Source: Henricia sp. BOLD:AAB3569 (Eukaryota > Echinodermata > Asteroidea > Spinulosida > Echinasteridae). From it: a stretch of DNA of 64,000 bases. Location: positions 139,001 to 203,000 of the forward strand of contig JBBELK010000691.1 in the NCBI GenBank assembly GCA_037783545.1. Direction: 5' to 3'. Under the pieces are notes generated by a model. It ran no database searches. It saw only the letters and a list, made by a program, of their open reading frames with translations, and was not told where the DNA came from. Of this stretch, positions 23,701 to 38,700 are shown piece after piece. Position numbers and translations under genes: made by a program. Positions within the stretch are counted from its first letter, which is position 1. Each line of letters opens with the position of its first letter.

Positions 23701-26700
23701 TGTGTCTCATGAAAGGAAGTATGTCAACACACTAGACGCTATTTATGTGAAATATGCCAAAGGCTAATCAACTTAAGACTTACCGGTGTCTGTACCATCA
23801 TGATGCGTTTCTGTCTCATGAAAGGAAGCATGTCAGCACACCAGACGCTATTTATGTGAAACATGCCAAAGGCTAATCAACTTAAGACTTACCGGTGTCT
23901 GTACCATCATGATACGTTTGTGTCTCATGAAAGGAAGCATGTCAGCACACTAGACGCTATTTATGTGAAACATGCCAAAGGCTAATCAACTCGAGACTTA
24001 CCGGTGTCTGTACCATCATGATGCGTTTCTGTCTCATGCGGTAGATGAAGCCCAACACATCAATTTGTCCCTCTGCTTTCAACTGTTCCAGCATAGCATC
24101 AAGAGCTATGAAGGTGCCTGTGCGACCAACCCCAGCACTGCAAACAACAAAATCAAAGCACAATGATCAAACATGTGCATGCATTCCTGACCATATTCAT
24201 TTTCAGACAAAGCCTTCCCGACCCAATCAGGTGTAAAATGAATATTTAATTTAATGTCTTAAAGGCTTCAATAAACTTCAATGTACAGCCCGTAGGATAA
24301 ATTGCATGAAGCTAAGTGGCTTCCACCTAAACATCGAGATACATAGGTAGCTATTGCAAGTTAACGACCCAAACCAATGCATAGTTCCGAGTTTGCCTAG
24401 TTAGCCCCGCCCCCGTGGATATTGTTGCTATGGCTCACACACTATCGTCAAAAATGGCGACACACTACGCACAAAGCAATGGGACTTTCAACGGAAAGCA
24501 CAGATTCATTGGAGATAACTCAAAGGCATTCATGTTTCAGGGTAGACAGTTATCTTAGAACACACAGAGTAAATAGGGCCAGTACAGGGATGTCATATCA
24601 TGACATACGTGCTTTCGTACCTTTGAACAACGAAACGACAGGCCTTCAAACCAAAAATTCACCCGGATCATCGCATACAACACGTACAAATTGTATGGGG
24701 CCAGCAGTACATTTCGCGTGATCATGTTGTTGTGAGAAAGAGCACTTTGACCTATGTCAGTGATATCTGCTAGCTCTGTTGTGATTGGTCGGCGGGTTCG
24801 ATTGATTGACAGGTCGGAACTATGCATTGGCCATGATACCTATCTTATTTTCCGAATTGGTTTAAACAAAATAATTTCTCATTAGATGAGAATACACCAA
24901 AACGGTTGACTTGAAGAACTTGCTAATGAAAATGGAAAGACAATTGGTGGCACTTCCAGAAACAACAGAAAGGTTATCCAATCACATTGCCTAATAGGTA
25001 GCCTTGTAGTAAATGTATCATTGATTTCTTATAAACAGTCTAGGGTATGATTTACCATTTACAATGGTACAACCTACTTACCTGCAATGAGTGAGAGTGC
25101 GTCCTGTATTTTGTTCAGCATCAACTACACGTTTGAAATTCAGCAGTGGGGTTGGATACTCCGGTGGTTTCATGTCAGGCCATGTGGTGTAATGATAGTT
25201 CTTCACTACTCGAATAGTCTCCTCATCATCGGTCTGTGTAAGTAACAATACAGAGTTAAATATTTGAATGGTTAAAGCTGGTAGTAATTAGTCTTTGCAC
25301 AATGACTGGCGGCTTAAATTCTTCACCTTCAAATGGAAATGCAGTTCAGAAAGTCCACATTCTATGTTGTTGTTGCTAACTGGTGCATGTCATGGACTAG
25401 CCTGTTGGTTGCTTTGTGCCTTTCTATCCTACAATGGACATTGTATTGATTCTGTATTTTACACCTGCCGCGTGCACCAGCAGCCAATTTTACAAAACTT
25501 ACGCAGTTGCCTAAGCCCACTTGCGCAACATTTTATTGTGTAAGTTGCGCACCATTCTTCCAAAGATAACACGCAAGCTATGGGCTTGCGCCATTTGTCA
25601 AAAGTTGCGCAAGCTGCGCAATGTTTCGTGAAATCACAATATATATGGCAACAAAAATTTAATCTGGTCATCTCAATAGTAAGTGGACATGTGAAAGGAA
25701 GTACTTCAGTATATCAGGGGCTATTCACATGAAACACTTAAAAGGCTAATTCAGATCAGCTCTCTGAAATGCTGGCTTCGTACCTTGGTTATCTTGAAGA
25801 GGCGAATCGAGTAGTCCAGAAAATGCTGTTCATCGACAATGGTTACATTGATATCAGAGTACGCGGTTGTTCCAGTATCTGGCCAGTACTGAAGACATTT
25901 CATCTGTAGGTTAAAAATTACAAAACATGTTTATTGTTACTAAATTTTTCACCATTATTTTCCTGGGGGAAAAAGGGGAGGACCTCTTCATGTCTACTTT
26001 TGAAATTATTCTTTTGTTTTTTGGGTAAATGTTGATTATTACTGTTATTACACACATTTCTTATGGTGTCTCATCACTATGGAAATGAAATCACCAAACG
26101 TGGGATGAGAGAAATCACATTGTTCTCATCAGGAATCGAACCCAGGACCTCTGGCACCTTTGCTATGCTCTACTCACTAAGCTATGAGACAGTTTTCCCC
26201 CCAACCTTTCTCCAGGAGTTGCATGGATGTGGTATATTTGAGCTCATCCATGTTTAGTAATTTTAAGCAACTTTTCCCCAGCAAGCTAGTTTGGGTCTTT
26301 ACTCTTAGAAACTGCACCTGCCTCTACAAATTATCCACAAAAGCTGTATCATTTTAAACCCACCTAAGTCCTGAAACGATGGATATAAATACTCATATTT
26401 TAAGCCCAATGAATAATTATACCTTTCCATTTTCCACTGGGTTGGTGAGCATGACAATCTTATCCACACCCAGCTGCCAAACCATTCGCCAAATGTCCTG
26501 CAGGGAGCCTTTGTTGGGACCTACAGGGGACAAGAAAATGTGTTCAGTGCACAGATATTTAGCTTTTTATAGGCAAAGGTTTATCCAAGTTTACAATCAA
26601 GAAATAAAAACTTTAATACTGAGAAAGGTTTATAACCCAAAACAAGTGTCATTGACTCAAAGACTGATTGTTTTTCCTTCAGTACGATTCACACGTTGAA

Positions 26701-29700
26701 TAAATGTAACTTTTGTATGTTAGCAGTAGAAGTTATACATTATACAACATTTAGAAGGAGAAATACTGGTTTTGAATCATACCTAAGTCAGATGAAGGGG
26801 TTTCATGGCATTGTCTTGGGGAATGAAGTATTTGACTAGCTATGCTATAGGGATGATTAATATTAAAATAACAATATTTTTGGACTTTTAAATTTCTTGA
26901 CTCTTGCCAATTGTATAAGCACTTAATAAGGTGCTCAGAGTAAAAACCTGGTAAAGCCTCAATAATTACCTTGGCTTGCAATGTACTTGTCCTTCTCCTT
27001 GTACCCCTGAAGATAAACATCAATGCAGATATTGGTGAATTAAAATTTACATTAAAACGATGTCAATACAGACCAGTCAATGATACAAATAGGGATATTT
27101 CTCATTGTCAAGAATGAGAAACAGTAAACTTACATCGATGTAGCAGGCATTTATGTAGTCCGAGTGTGGGTCATGTTTCAGCGGCTCCAACACAACACGA
27201 GAATGGTCATCTGCATGTCACAAATGGAAAGTCGTGTACAAGTGCATGGCAATGTGTCATGGTTCAAACTTCCTATTTTCACATGTTCGAAAACACAAGT
27301 GCAATCACTTCACACATTGATTCATGTTGGCGTTTTAAATGGATTAATGAAATGAGCAATATGGAAGAATTCTGGACATTTTATCTCTGTACATAAAAAA
27401 ATTTCTTCAAGCATGTTGGTTAAAATGTTATGGGTCACAGTACACTGAAATAAACAACTTGAAACTTACAGGCAATGACATTTCCAAATCGGTTCTTTTG
27501 CTTGTTTTGTGATTTCCTGGCCACAGTCCACGGATGCATCTGACCATCTGGCAACGTCTTTACACAACACAAAAAATAACTTATTACGTGCACTACAAAG
27601 CACAATATATTAACAGAAAAAGCTCGATGTAAGTTTGCACTGTTGTTTCAAAATGAATAATAAGCATACAAAGCGAATTGATCGAGTTACGTCGGTAACA
27701 GGCCTGTACCTTGGCCGTTGACCGTCCTGGCTGGCGGAGGATTAAAACGGGATGTGGCCTCAACGCCTCACCGGCATGAGCTTTGATGATGATGATAGTA
27801 AGAGCAAAAACACACCCTAATTAACGCAAGCTAAGTCACCTTCCATCAACATACCTTATAATCCGCTTTGAATCCCAATTCTCCTGCAGCGTCCTTCGTC
27901 TTGATGTAATTCGCCAGCTCACCGATCCGTACCGGGGGTGGATGAGTGAACGGTTGAACTTTGATCTCTTCCGACAATGATTTGGTGGCAGATGCTTGTT
28001 CAGTAGACATTGCACCATTCCCTCGCAACTCAATCGACTCCAGTGGCACACTCGAATCGCCATTGTGTGTTTGACCTAGGCAAATCAACATCAAGTTGAA
28101 GAAACTATGAATATACATGACCACAACATTACAATGCGCATAATCAGTGCCTGATTAAAACATCGTAGTGGTGGATGCTTGTTCAGTGGACATTGCACCA
28201 TTCCCTCGCAACTCAATCGACTCCAGTGGCACATTAAGCCCGCCGTACACCTTGCGTTCTGACTACGTTGCAACTGCACAGACACGCCAAAATTTGAGAA
28301 TGTTCGAAATTCTGTGATTCCATTGCGACGGACACGTACACAAAATCGTGACCACATCGCCATCGGAACGCATCACAAAACCCGCACACCTTGTGATGCG
28401 ACTGCACAACATGCGCTATCATGATCGGATCACGGACGAAACGCAAGGTGTACGGCCGGCTTTAGAGTCACCATGCATTGTGTATTTGACCTGGGAAAAT
28501 CAAAATCAAGTTGAAAAATACACTAATAACACAAGACTGCAACAACATTATAATGCGCATAATTAGTGCCTGATGAGATGTTTAAATGCATGAGTTCTAG
28601 ATACAACTGTTTATTAGACAGAGTATCACATTTAGGAGTTCAGATAAGTCAAGCGCATTTTGGGGGACTTGGGGGATTTGTACATATTTTAATTAAATTT
28701 AAAGTTGTACTTGGTACACACCATGTAATGTATCTACTTCACTGCATATATGACCCTTGCATCAATTGAGGAAGTAATTGAACAATTATCAGGTTTCATC
28801 ATATTGACATAACTTTGTAACCAACTCATTTCTAAACCAAAGCACCCTGAACCCCAACTATACATTACAGTCTTTGATGAGTTGTAATTTATGGAATACA
28901 AGATCCATAAAGAGCATACCTGCTGCACCATCCTGGTATCTCTTCTCAAGAGAGTTGTCACTGGGACGTTTCACTAATTGATTGCTGCCACCTGCTGGTG
29001 TTGCACTGGTTCTCCTGGTCAATATAAAGCAAACTCCCTCAGTGTAATAGATGGTAAAGGTACACAAAGTCTTAAATTAACATGTAATAGACTACTCAAG
29101 TGTAACATCAGTTGCTTGGGTAACTGGTTCTAATCATTCACTGGTAATCTACAGGAAAATGGTTCACTGGTGTTAGAGTAGACCCAGTAACCTTTCCAAC
29201 ACACAAAGGGTGACTTGTTCACTTTAGTACTCTGTAAACCCACACAATTAGCTGGCGCAAATCTATGCATCTTCAACAATTAACCCAAGATTTTCAACTC
29301 AATTGCCATCAGCTAAAAAGTAAGAAAGAAATACCTCTTATAGACAATGATGGCTAGAACGATGGCAATTAAGACAATGACTAAGATGACAATGCCCACA
29401 ATAATGCCTGTATTGCTGCCGCTGGATTGAGGTGTCATCACTGCAAAGGAAATTGAAAAAAATATGACAGTACGTTAGATAGTTGCCAGCAAGTTCTTGC
29501 TTGGGGAGACATACACTATGAACATCTAACAATGGAAATTGGGCACACACCATTGTTACTAACAATGGGGTTACAATGAACATGTACATGTTCTTGCTCA
29601 TAGTGATAGCTCAGTTCAATAAAAGAAGGCCATCAAGGAGAACAAAAATGTCCAATTACAAAATCCCTCAAATTCGCCTTATTGTTAACCGGTCAAATAA

Positions 29701-32700
29701 TGGACTATGCGTATGTTTAGACAATGTGCTAAACGAGATATAGCTTTGGTTCAACTAAAAATGATTTTTTTTTCAGTCACGTCTAGAGTTGGCCTACATA
29801 AACCTCTTTTAGCAATAAAATTTAGAGTGCGTTACCATTACCTAACACACTGGACCAACGGCTTTACATCCCTTCCGAAGGATGGAGCAAGTGTGGTTGA
29901 GTGCCTTGCCCAAGGACACAGGTACCGCAGCCGGATTCGAACCCGCAACCCCAAGTTTTCACCCATGATTGCGAGTCAATGGCCCTAACCACTCGGCCAC
30001 GGTACCCCCAATACATCATGGTACCAGTACAAAATTAAAATGCATGGTTGGTTGGTTGGTAGCTAATATTTTTTAAGAAGCTGAAAATTACCTTTAACAT
30101 TTATTTCATCAGAGTAGGTCACATATCGTTCCTGTGATTGAAAAAATAAAGTGATAAACTTTGAAACATATGCAGCAGACTCCACATGGTAGAAGCTTAG
30201 AGATGGGTCAACACAATGACTACCTTAATGGACTCATTCTTCACAAGATGTCTTCCTTGTGTCACCCTAATGGCCATTATGTGGGTTGTAGTTGTCTTAA
30301 CGTTTATATGAACTCTAACCTTGCACTTGCTGTACGTAACTCCGTGTCAATTTTTTTGTATAGTGTAATTAAAATAACATTTAGTGAGTCTGCCGGCCTC
30401 CTCTTGTGGTTATACCATTGTTACTGTGGTGTATGTCTATTGTGACGTCAAGTAAACGCATTGGAGATACACCACACTTTTCGTTTGTTAGATTAGTCTA
30501 TACAGTAATTGGCCCATCCACTGAAACCTTGTGATATGTACAGTAGTAGCTTTATAATAGAACACTGTTGATACAACATGCATCTTAAAACAAGGACAAT
30601 TTTAGGTCCCAATCAGGCGCGGATCCAGAGGGGGGGTTTTGGGGGTCAAAACCCCCCCCCCCCCTGCTCCGACACCAAAAAATATAATGTAATGCATTTT
30701 TTGCGTGTCCGCCTGTCCGAAACAAGCAGACATAAAAATCTGATGGGCAAAACCCCTCCCTGGTGGCAAAACCCCCTCCTGGAAAAATTCCTGGATCCGC
30801 CCCTGCCAATCCTTTGTTCTTCATTGTTTTCATTCCTAATAATACATGTACAAGGTTCCAGTTAAAAGGTAATTCTGCAAAGTCTCAAGGACTTGAGAAT
30901 CGACTTTAGTAAAAATGTATACATGTACTCTTTGTTTATATCTATTAAACACCATCTGTTGAAAATTGGTCGTCATTAAGCGTGCATCCTGTTTTGCACA
31001 AATTTGGTTTGTTAATGATGCTGAAGGTCACAAAATTCAAAGACGATTTGGCATGCGACCTCGTTCTTGAACCAAATTTATGTAAAACATGATGCATGCG
31101 CATAACGCCGGGCATGTTTCGGTTTGTTGTGACGTCAGAGGGCACATTGTCAATACCCACCGTGCCATTGCCCGTGGTGACCGATCCAACTTTCAAAGTA
31201 TAGTTCCCATTAGCCTGAAGCGGTGCATTGTAGTAACCTCCATACATTTGACCATCTCCAACTGTGAATGTTTCAGGTACATTGCCCTTAGGTATCGCGG
31301 CAGCGATGTAGTTATCAGGTGAATCTTCATAGCGTCTTGGCTCAAGGGCATCCCGCTTTGACATGGGAGTGAGTTTCTTAACATCGATGACGAAGGATCT
31401 AAAATGGGAACATGATTGTATCGTACGGGTCTTCAAAGCACCATTACTTGATTTGATTGGGAGTTGATTACTTTTTTAATGTTTGGCAAAGTGATATTTA
31501 AAGCAGGTACCAGAACACTCATCTTCCGTCTCACAATGTGGTTAGCAGACAACATTGCTGACCGCATTGTGTCCATTATTCCTGTGGCAATACCGTCTTT
31601 TGGACCATCCACTCATTGAGCATTTGATTATCTATAACCACACGCATACCGGCAACTTCTACTTACGTGGCAAAGGTGACGTCATTTCCTGTGAGTAAAC
31701 TGCTGAGGTCGATAGTCACGGTAGTTTCAGTCGTTTTGTCAGGCAACGTTTTGGGTGAATTTGGTTTAGGAGGATCTGAAGAAATGTTGCGCAAAATGAT
31801 CAAGTTAGTTAGGAATTTACTCTCTTTCTTTCTATGTACATACCATTCTTCAAAACTTGGGCTTTTTAGGAGACATCCAAAATTGTCAACATTTTCACGG
31901 TCGTACAAAGCATACGGAAGGAGGGGATCAAAGGCCGTGTATGACTTTACATGCAATGTAAAATGATGACATTTGATGATACTGGCAGGAAAAATATGGA
32001 TCAGTTCCATTTCAGGGGGAGAGAGGTCGTCTTGAAAATACTACGCTCTCTACATCCATCCAAATGTTGACAAACTTTGCACTAATTCACATTGCAAACA
32101 ATTTCCTAAGGTTATACATGTATATGCCAGGTCTTCAAAATTGTAATGATCTTGTCTACTTACTTGTTAACACTTCTGTATACTCCACGGCAACTGAGTA
32201 ATTTCCTGTAAATCTGTGGTTCTTAGCCGCAACTCTGAACTCATATTTGCTCCCTGGATCCAGTAAATCTTGTGTATATGGTGGATTGTCAGCGTCAATT
32301 GTCACATAGTCATTCTCTGGAGTAAAATCGGGGATGTGACGTTTCTCCAGGGCTCGGTACTCAACCTACAATATGAGAGAATTACAGTTAAACATCATAG
32401 AGCACGTGGGAGCACGTTTGGTCTAGTGGGTACACAGCCGTGCTCGTAATCAGAGGGTTATGGGTTCAAGCCCCACTTGTGCCAACGTGTCTGTGGGCAA
32501 GACACTTAGTCTCAATTGCCTCATCAACCCAAGCGATATCTGGGGAGCTGTTAGGGGGAATGCCACAATCTAAATGCTGATAGAGTTGTGCGCCTTGGCC
32601 GGCTGCCGGCCTAGTTGAAGCGAAATGGTTCTGATGATTTCCTGACGGCAGCGGTAATTAATGGTAACAGCGTCATGATCTATATGGAATGGCGCTATAT

Positions 32701-35700
32701 AAAAACCTGCTGTTATTATTATTATTATAGCACAGTGGCCACTTTTTAAATAGGATATCAAGCATTTTTATTTATTTATCTAGTTTTCCAAATTTAAAGC
32801 CTAAATATGATATGAAGGTTCTTTTTGACAAGATGTTACTCAACATTATTATTAGTGACGTTTCACTGCTTAGCTAGCAGCTTCTTCAGACTGGCAACCC
32901 ATACCACTCAACGCCATCCTTTTATAGCTGATTTGCATGAATGTCATTTATGTGACGCACTCTTCAAAAATGAGATTGCACAGGCCGGGTCAAGTTTTCA
33001 TGAACAAACCTGTTGCATTGTTTAACTTTGTAAATATTTTTATCAAATTTATTCTCGTGTTTCTAAATTCATCTCCGATTGTCAATCCTATCATATACCC
33101 CATTATGTACAAGAAATTATAATTAATACAATTGTGATTTCTTACAAGGTAACGAGGAAGTGGTCCTCTAAGGTCAAGCGGCGATTCCCAGTTGAAGGTT
33201 AAGAACCTCTCACCCTTGTTGGTGACGCGCAAATTGCGAATTAATCCAGGAACTGTGGCGATAAGAACATCCCAAAATGTTGACAGAAATGATGGCATAC
33301 ATATGCATAGACGAGAGTAGACTGAATTGGTAATTGTAACTTAAGTAGCAATTGCCGACCTGCAGAAATTACAGCTAGAATCCACTTGCACTTATACCCA
33401 GCATGATATGGGGCCTAAGGACTCTCCCTAATGCCCCTATGACTCAACACACTCTTTCCTTTTTATTAATGCACCAACCCCCCTAAAAACTGAAAGGAAT
33501 TCCTTTGGAGGAATTCGATAGACACAATGGGGGAACAATGGTAGGGGGAGGGGCGTACCCTGGCCCCATATCGTGTTGCATATGCTTGCACTTGGCCACG
33601 TTTGCGATTCTAGCTTTCCAAAGCCTTAAAATGGCCTTAAAAGGGACCTTAAAATATATCCGAATGTGTATGAATTGCATTACTCATCAAAGCCTATCTG
33701 CAGAACCCACTGGAGTCCACTTGGACCTGGCTAAGTTTAAAATAATAAAAAGTATATGCTGGCAATCAAAAAGTCCCAACACGACCGTACAAAAAAAGCT
33801 TAAAATGTGCAGTATATACAGGTGGTCAAGACTTCTGGTCACTTCTCGATACACACAGCCCACTAAATTTGAGATTATAATTCCCTGTATTGAGCTTTAG
33901 GTCTGTATTACAAAAATCGTTGTAAATAACAATTACATCAGTTTACAGCACATTTATTATGCTTTATCTAGAGACAAATATGTGTCAGTCCAGGAAACTG
34001 TCTTACCTCCTACTACAGTGTCATTAATGGCGTCACTCCAGGGACCAGCTCCCACTGATGTTATGGCTCGTACCTGCAATGACAACATACATGTAAAAGC
34101 TTTAAACCATCTGAAATATACTATACATCTAAAATATTTATACCAAGCATCTAAACTTTTAAGTAAAGTATGATGTAACATCTCTTGCAAAGATAACTTG
34201 ACAGAAAGAAAAATTTCAGGTCGAAGAGCAGCTCAAATAGACAGACTACTCGTACTACAGTTTGAGTTATGAAAATAAATTACTTAAGTGTTTTTCTGAA
34301 TATGGAAAACTGGAGCTTATTGTAATTACCTGAATAGAATAAGTAGCATTTAGGGTCAGGTCGGATATTTTATGACGCAGTGGTGTATTGCCAATGGGAC
34401 GAGTCACACTTTGCAACACAGCATCACCTTGAATCTTCTGATACCAAACATCATAGTCGATTATAACGCCCTGTGGAGGATTAGGCTCCGCCCACACAAT
34501 AGTGAGTGATGTTTCATCGCCTGATTCAACCATGACATTCAGAGGTTTTGTTGGCTCTGTGAAATCAAAAGAAACAATGCAACATTAAAGCCCAATACAA
34601 CATTTGGAGTTTAAAAAAAACAAACAGTGAAAACAAACAGTGTTGACAGCAATTGTAACAAATGCAACATGATTTTTTTCCTGTGAAAATGCACAAAAAC
34701 CATGCATGGACTTTTTAAAGGTTTTCTGAAGTATTACTGCATTTATGTGGCTGAAATTTCTACAAGGCAGTTTACCAACATTATTCTTAAGTTGTGTAAT
34801 GTTTTGAACAGTTTTCCAATCACGTACCGTCTTTAAAAGAAACTTACAAATATAAATAGAAAAGAAACAATGACATTCCCCAATCCCATTATGTAAAATG
34901 GATAACTGTGCCCCTACATGTATAAAAACTGGCAGATTTGTACTATGTACATCCTTACCTTATATACTACACACAATTTGCCAAGAGTCACCAATATTTT
35001 GATACATAGTTTAATTGAAGGTAATATATAAAATTCTTTATGGTAGATGTCTCATTGATTCTTTATGTACAAAAACAGATTACAAAACATTAACATCTTG
35101 CATTCAGAAATTAAAATATCCTTTTCCACAAATGCTAACATAAAACTTAGGCATTCGTCGCAGTATACCAAGAAATGCAAAAAGTGGCCCCTTACCCGCT
35201 TCTGAAGTCCTCACAATGACGCCTTCGCTGAATGGTCCAACGTCCTGTGCCGTTTTGGCAGCTACTTGAAAGCTGTAGTCCGTGTATGGAACCAAACCAG
35301 TAATTTTAACGGATGTCACAACAGTATTTGATTGGTTAGATATTATTTGAGATTCAACCCCAGTCAGTTTGTACTGGTAGCCAATGATGACACCAACTAC
35401 GCTTTTACAAGGAGGTTCCCTCCAGGTGAATGCAAGCACACGCCTCACAACAGAGGTTGCTGCTATGTCAACAGGGGATGTTTCCTGTCCTGAAAATTAA
35501 AAAAATAAGATTGAAAAATCTGATAAAAAGGAATAAAACAGTCATCATTGGTCACCTTGCTATGGAGATAATGTTTATCATTTCTGTACCTGTAGGCTAC
35601 TGCACAATCACCTATGATGGGGCTATTACGTGCAGGTGATGCTGCCATGGTGCTGGTCGGTAATTAAATTGTGAGTTGCGCACAATTATAAATTTAGCCG

Positions 35701-38700
35701 ATGTTTACCTTGTCAAGTTGGGTTTTGAAGGCATTCAGTGTGGATTGTTTTTTTAACAGAATCAGGAAGAAGATTCCATTCAGAGACTGTCCATGGATAT
35801 AATGAGTGGAGGTAATTATTTTTGTTGTCCCAGATACATTGAAGATTCAAGGTGCTGTTAGCTTGTCTTGTAGTTCGTCTGGTGGCTAATTGCTCACTAG
35901 ATAGATGATTTTGCAGTTGGGAAATATTACTCGGGATTAGACCATGATTTTCTTTGTAGACGACACACAGTACAGACGAGCTCTAGTAAGTATATCTTCC
36001 AGAGGGTCCCAACCTACCGGTATCTCACTGAACATTGCAGTGACTACACTTATGAACGACTGTAATCCCTTAAAACAAACCTAGCTGCACGTCCCTGGAC
36101 TTTTTCAAGCACGCTAATGGTATTACATTTCTGGAAAACATCTAACTTATTAAGATTTCTTTTTTGGGGAAAAATTTGTTGATATACATGTAGGTAACTG
36201 CATCATGCTCCCTTGCACGTTCAATGGGCAAGGGAGGAGTGATGTACTGCCAGTGAAAAGATCCATGGTTTTCACCGGGCGTGTGAATTGAGTGCATAGC
36301 AACCGATAAAAAAGAATGACGCACCGAGTCTGGGATGTCCACCCTCGCCCATGAATGTACAAATTTAAAGTCCTGAGATTTACGTTTCAGTGGAAATGCA
36401 TATTGTACTTGTATACTGTACAACACATTTTAATGTTTGTGATTATTTCTTTGTCTGGCCATCTAATGTAAGACAATTAGTTACAATTTTTGGCATTTGG
36501 TATAATTATAATTTATAACATTATCAATTAAGCCAGTTCGGGGTTAGCTTCTGCGCATGCGTCAGATCCCCGAACAAACTTTTGACAAAGATCGTTTGTA
36601 CATTAACGCATGATCCACAATGAAAAAACTTGTATGATGCGGTGAATTTGTGTTTTTGACACCAAATGATAACTGATAATATAGAGCTCGGATACTGATT
36701 CAACCTACTGTAGATCTGTTTTGGGGTTATATGGGCGTCTAGGGGTGGAATTTTTGAGATAAAAGTCGAAAATCTGTGGTTACGGTATTGCGTGAAGCCG
36801 AGCGTAGTTGGCGTCGCAAGTCATGGGACTCACTACCCATGCCTGGCAACGCAATGCATGCTCGGTTTCACGCAACCACAGATTTTCGTCAGTTATCTTA
36901 AAAATTCCACCCCAGACGCCCATATAATCCCAAAACAGATCTACAGTAGGTTGAATCTGTATCTGAGCTCTATATTACCAGCATGTCAAAAACACAAATT
37001 CGACGCGTTTTTTGAGTTTGAAGCGGAGAAGAACTTCAGAAGTTCTCATCTTATTTGACATTTTTCTCTTCTATGTGCAAACGACATTTGACCAATGACA
37101 TATCACAACGCTCCATGGGCTAACACCGAACTGGCTTATTAACCATTCCATTCCAAAGCATATAAAACATTTAAGTTACTGCAGCTGATAGTTTAAGAAG
37201 TCAAAGGACTGCCAAAATCTTACTTGTACACTGGCAATTACTTCCCAAGTACTGGGAATCACAGGCGCCGTTTAGACATTCCCCAGTGTCCTTGTTGCAT
37301 GCTACTCCCGATGCACAATGACAAGTCTGCTTACAGTCAGCTCCATACATCCCCATAGAACATTCTGTTATTTAGAAGATGGCATACATCATTAGTCTAG
37401 AGCAACAGGAGCTAGCAGAGGTCATCATGCATGTTCATTGAGTCACTCTCCATGCACAATGACAAGTCTGTTTACAGTCAGCTCCATACATCCCCACAGA
37501 ACATTCTGTTATTTAGAAGATGGCATACATCATTAGTCTAGAGCAACAGGAGCTAGCAGAGGTCATCATGCATGTTCATTGAGTCACTCTCCATGCACAA
37601 TGACAAGTCTGCTTACAGTCAGCTCCATACATCCCCACAGGACATTCTGTTATTTAGAAGATGGCACACATCATTAGTCTACAGCAACAGGAGCTAGCAG
37701 AGGTCATCATGCATGTTCATTGAGTCACTCTCCATGCACAATGACAAGTCTGCTTACAGTCAGCTCCATACATCCCCACAGGACATTCTGTTATTTAGAA
37801 GATGGTACACATCATTAGTCTAGAGCAACAGGAGCTAGCAGAGGTCATCATGCATGTTCATTGAGTCACTCTCCATGCACAATGACAAGTCTGCTTACAG
37901 TCAGCTCCATACATCCCCACAGGACATTCTGTTATTTAGAAGATGGCACACATCATTAGTCTAGAGCAACAGGAGCTAGCAGAGGTCATCATGCATGTTC
38001 ATTGAGTCACTCTCCATGCACAATGACAAGTCTGCTTACAGTCAGCTCCATACATCCCTACAGGACATTATGTTATTTAGAAGATGGTACACATCATTAG
38101 TCTACAGCAACAGGAGCTAGCAGAGGTCATCATGCATGTTCATTGAGTCACTCTCCATGCATAATGACAAGTCTGCTTACAGTCAGCTCCATACATCCCT
38201 ACAGGACATGCTGTTATTTAGAAGATGGTACGCATCATTAGTCTACAGCAACAGGAGCTAGCAGAGGTCATCATGCATGTTCATTGAGTCACTCTCCATG
38301 CACAATGACAAGTCTGCTTACAGTCAGCTCCATACATCCCTACAGGACATTCTGTTATTTAGAAGATGGTACGCATCATTAGTCTACAGCAACAGGAGCT
38401 AGCAGAGGTCATCATGCATGTTCATTGAGTCACTCTCCATGCACAATGACAAGTCTGCTTACAGTCAGCTCCATACATCCCCACAGGACATTCTGTTATT
38501 TAGAAGATGGTACGCATCATTAGTCTACAGCAACAGGAGCTAGCAGAGGTCATCATGCATGTTCATTGAGTCACTCTCCATGCACAACGACAAGTCTGCT
38601 TACAGTCAGCTCCATACATCCCCACAGGACATTCTGTTATTTAGAAGATGGTACACATCATTAGTCTAGAGCAACAGGAGCTAGCAGAGGTCATCATGCA

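Noticed and set aside
22688-24002. Regularly spaced repeats resembling a CRISPR array
   Set aside because: Units are near-identical throughout with no unique spacers, contain a eukaryotic exon end and donor site, and lie in an intron. The same applies to 37365-38786.
30945-31436. A single long exon from the 163-codon open frame
   Set aside because: Only 31161-31398 is coding; the rest reads through the acceptor and donor. The frame continues by chance on both sides.
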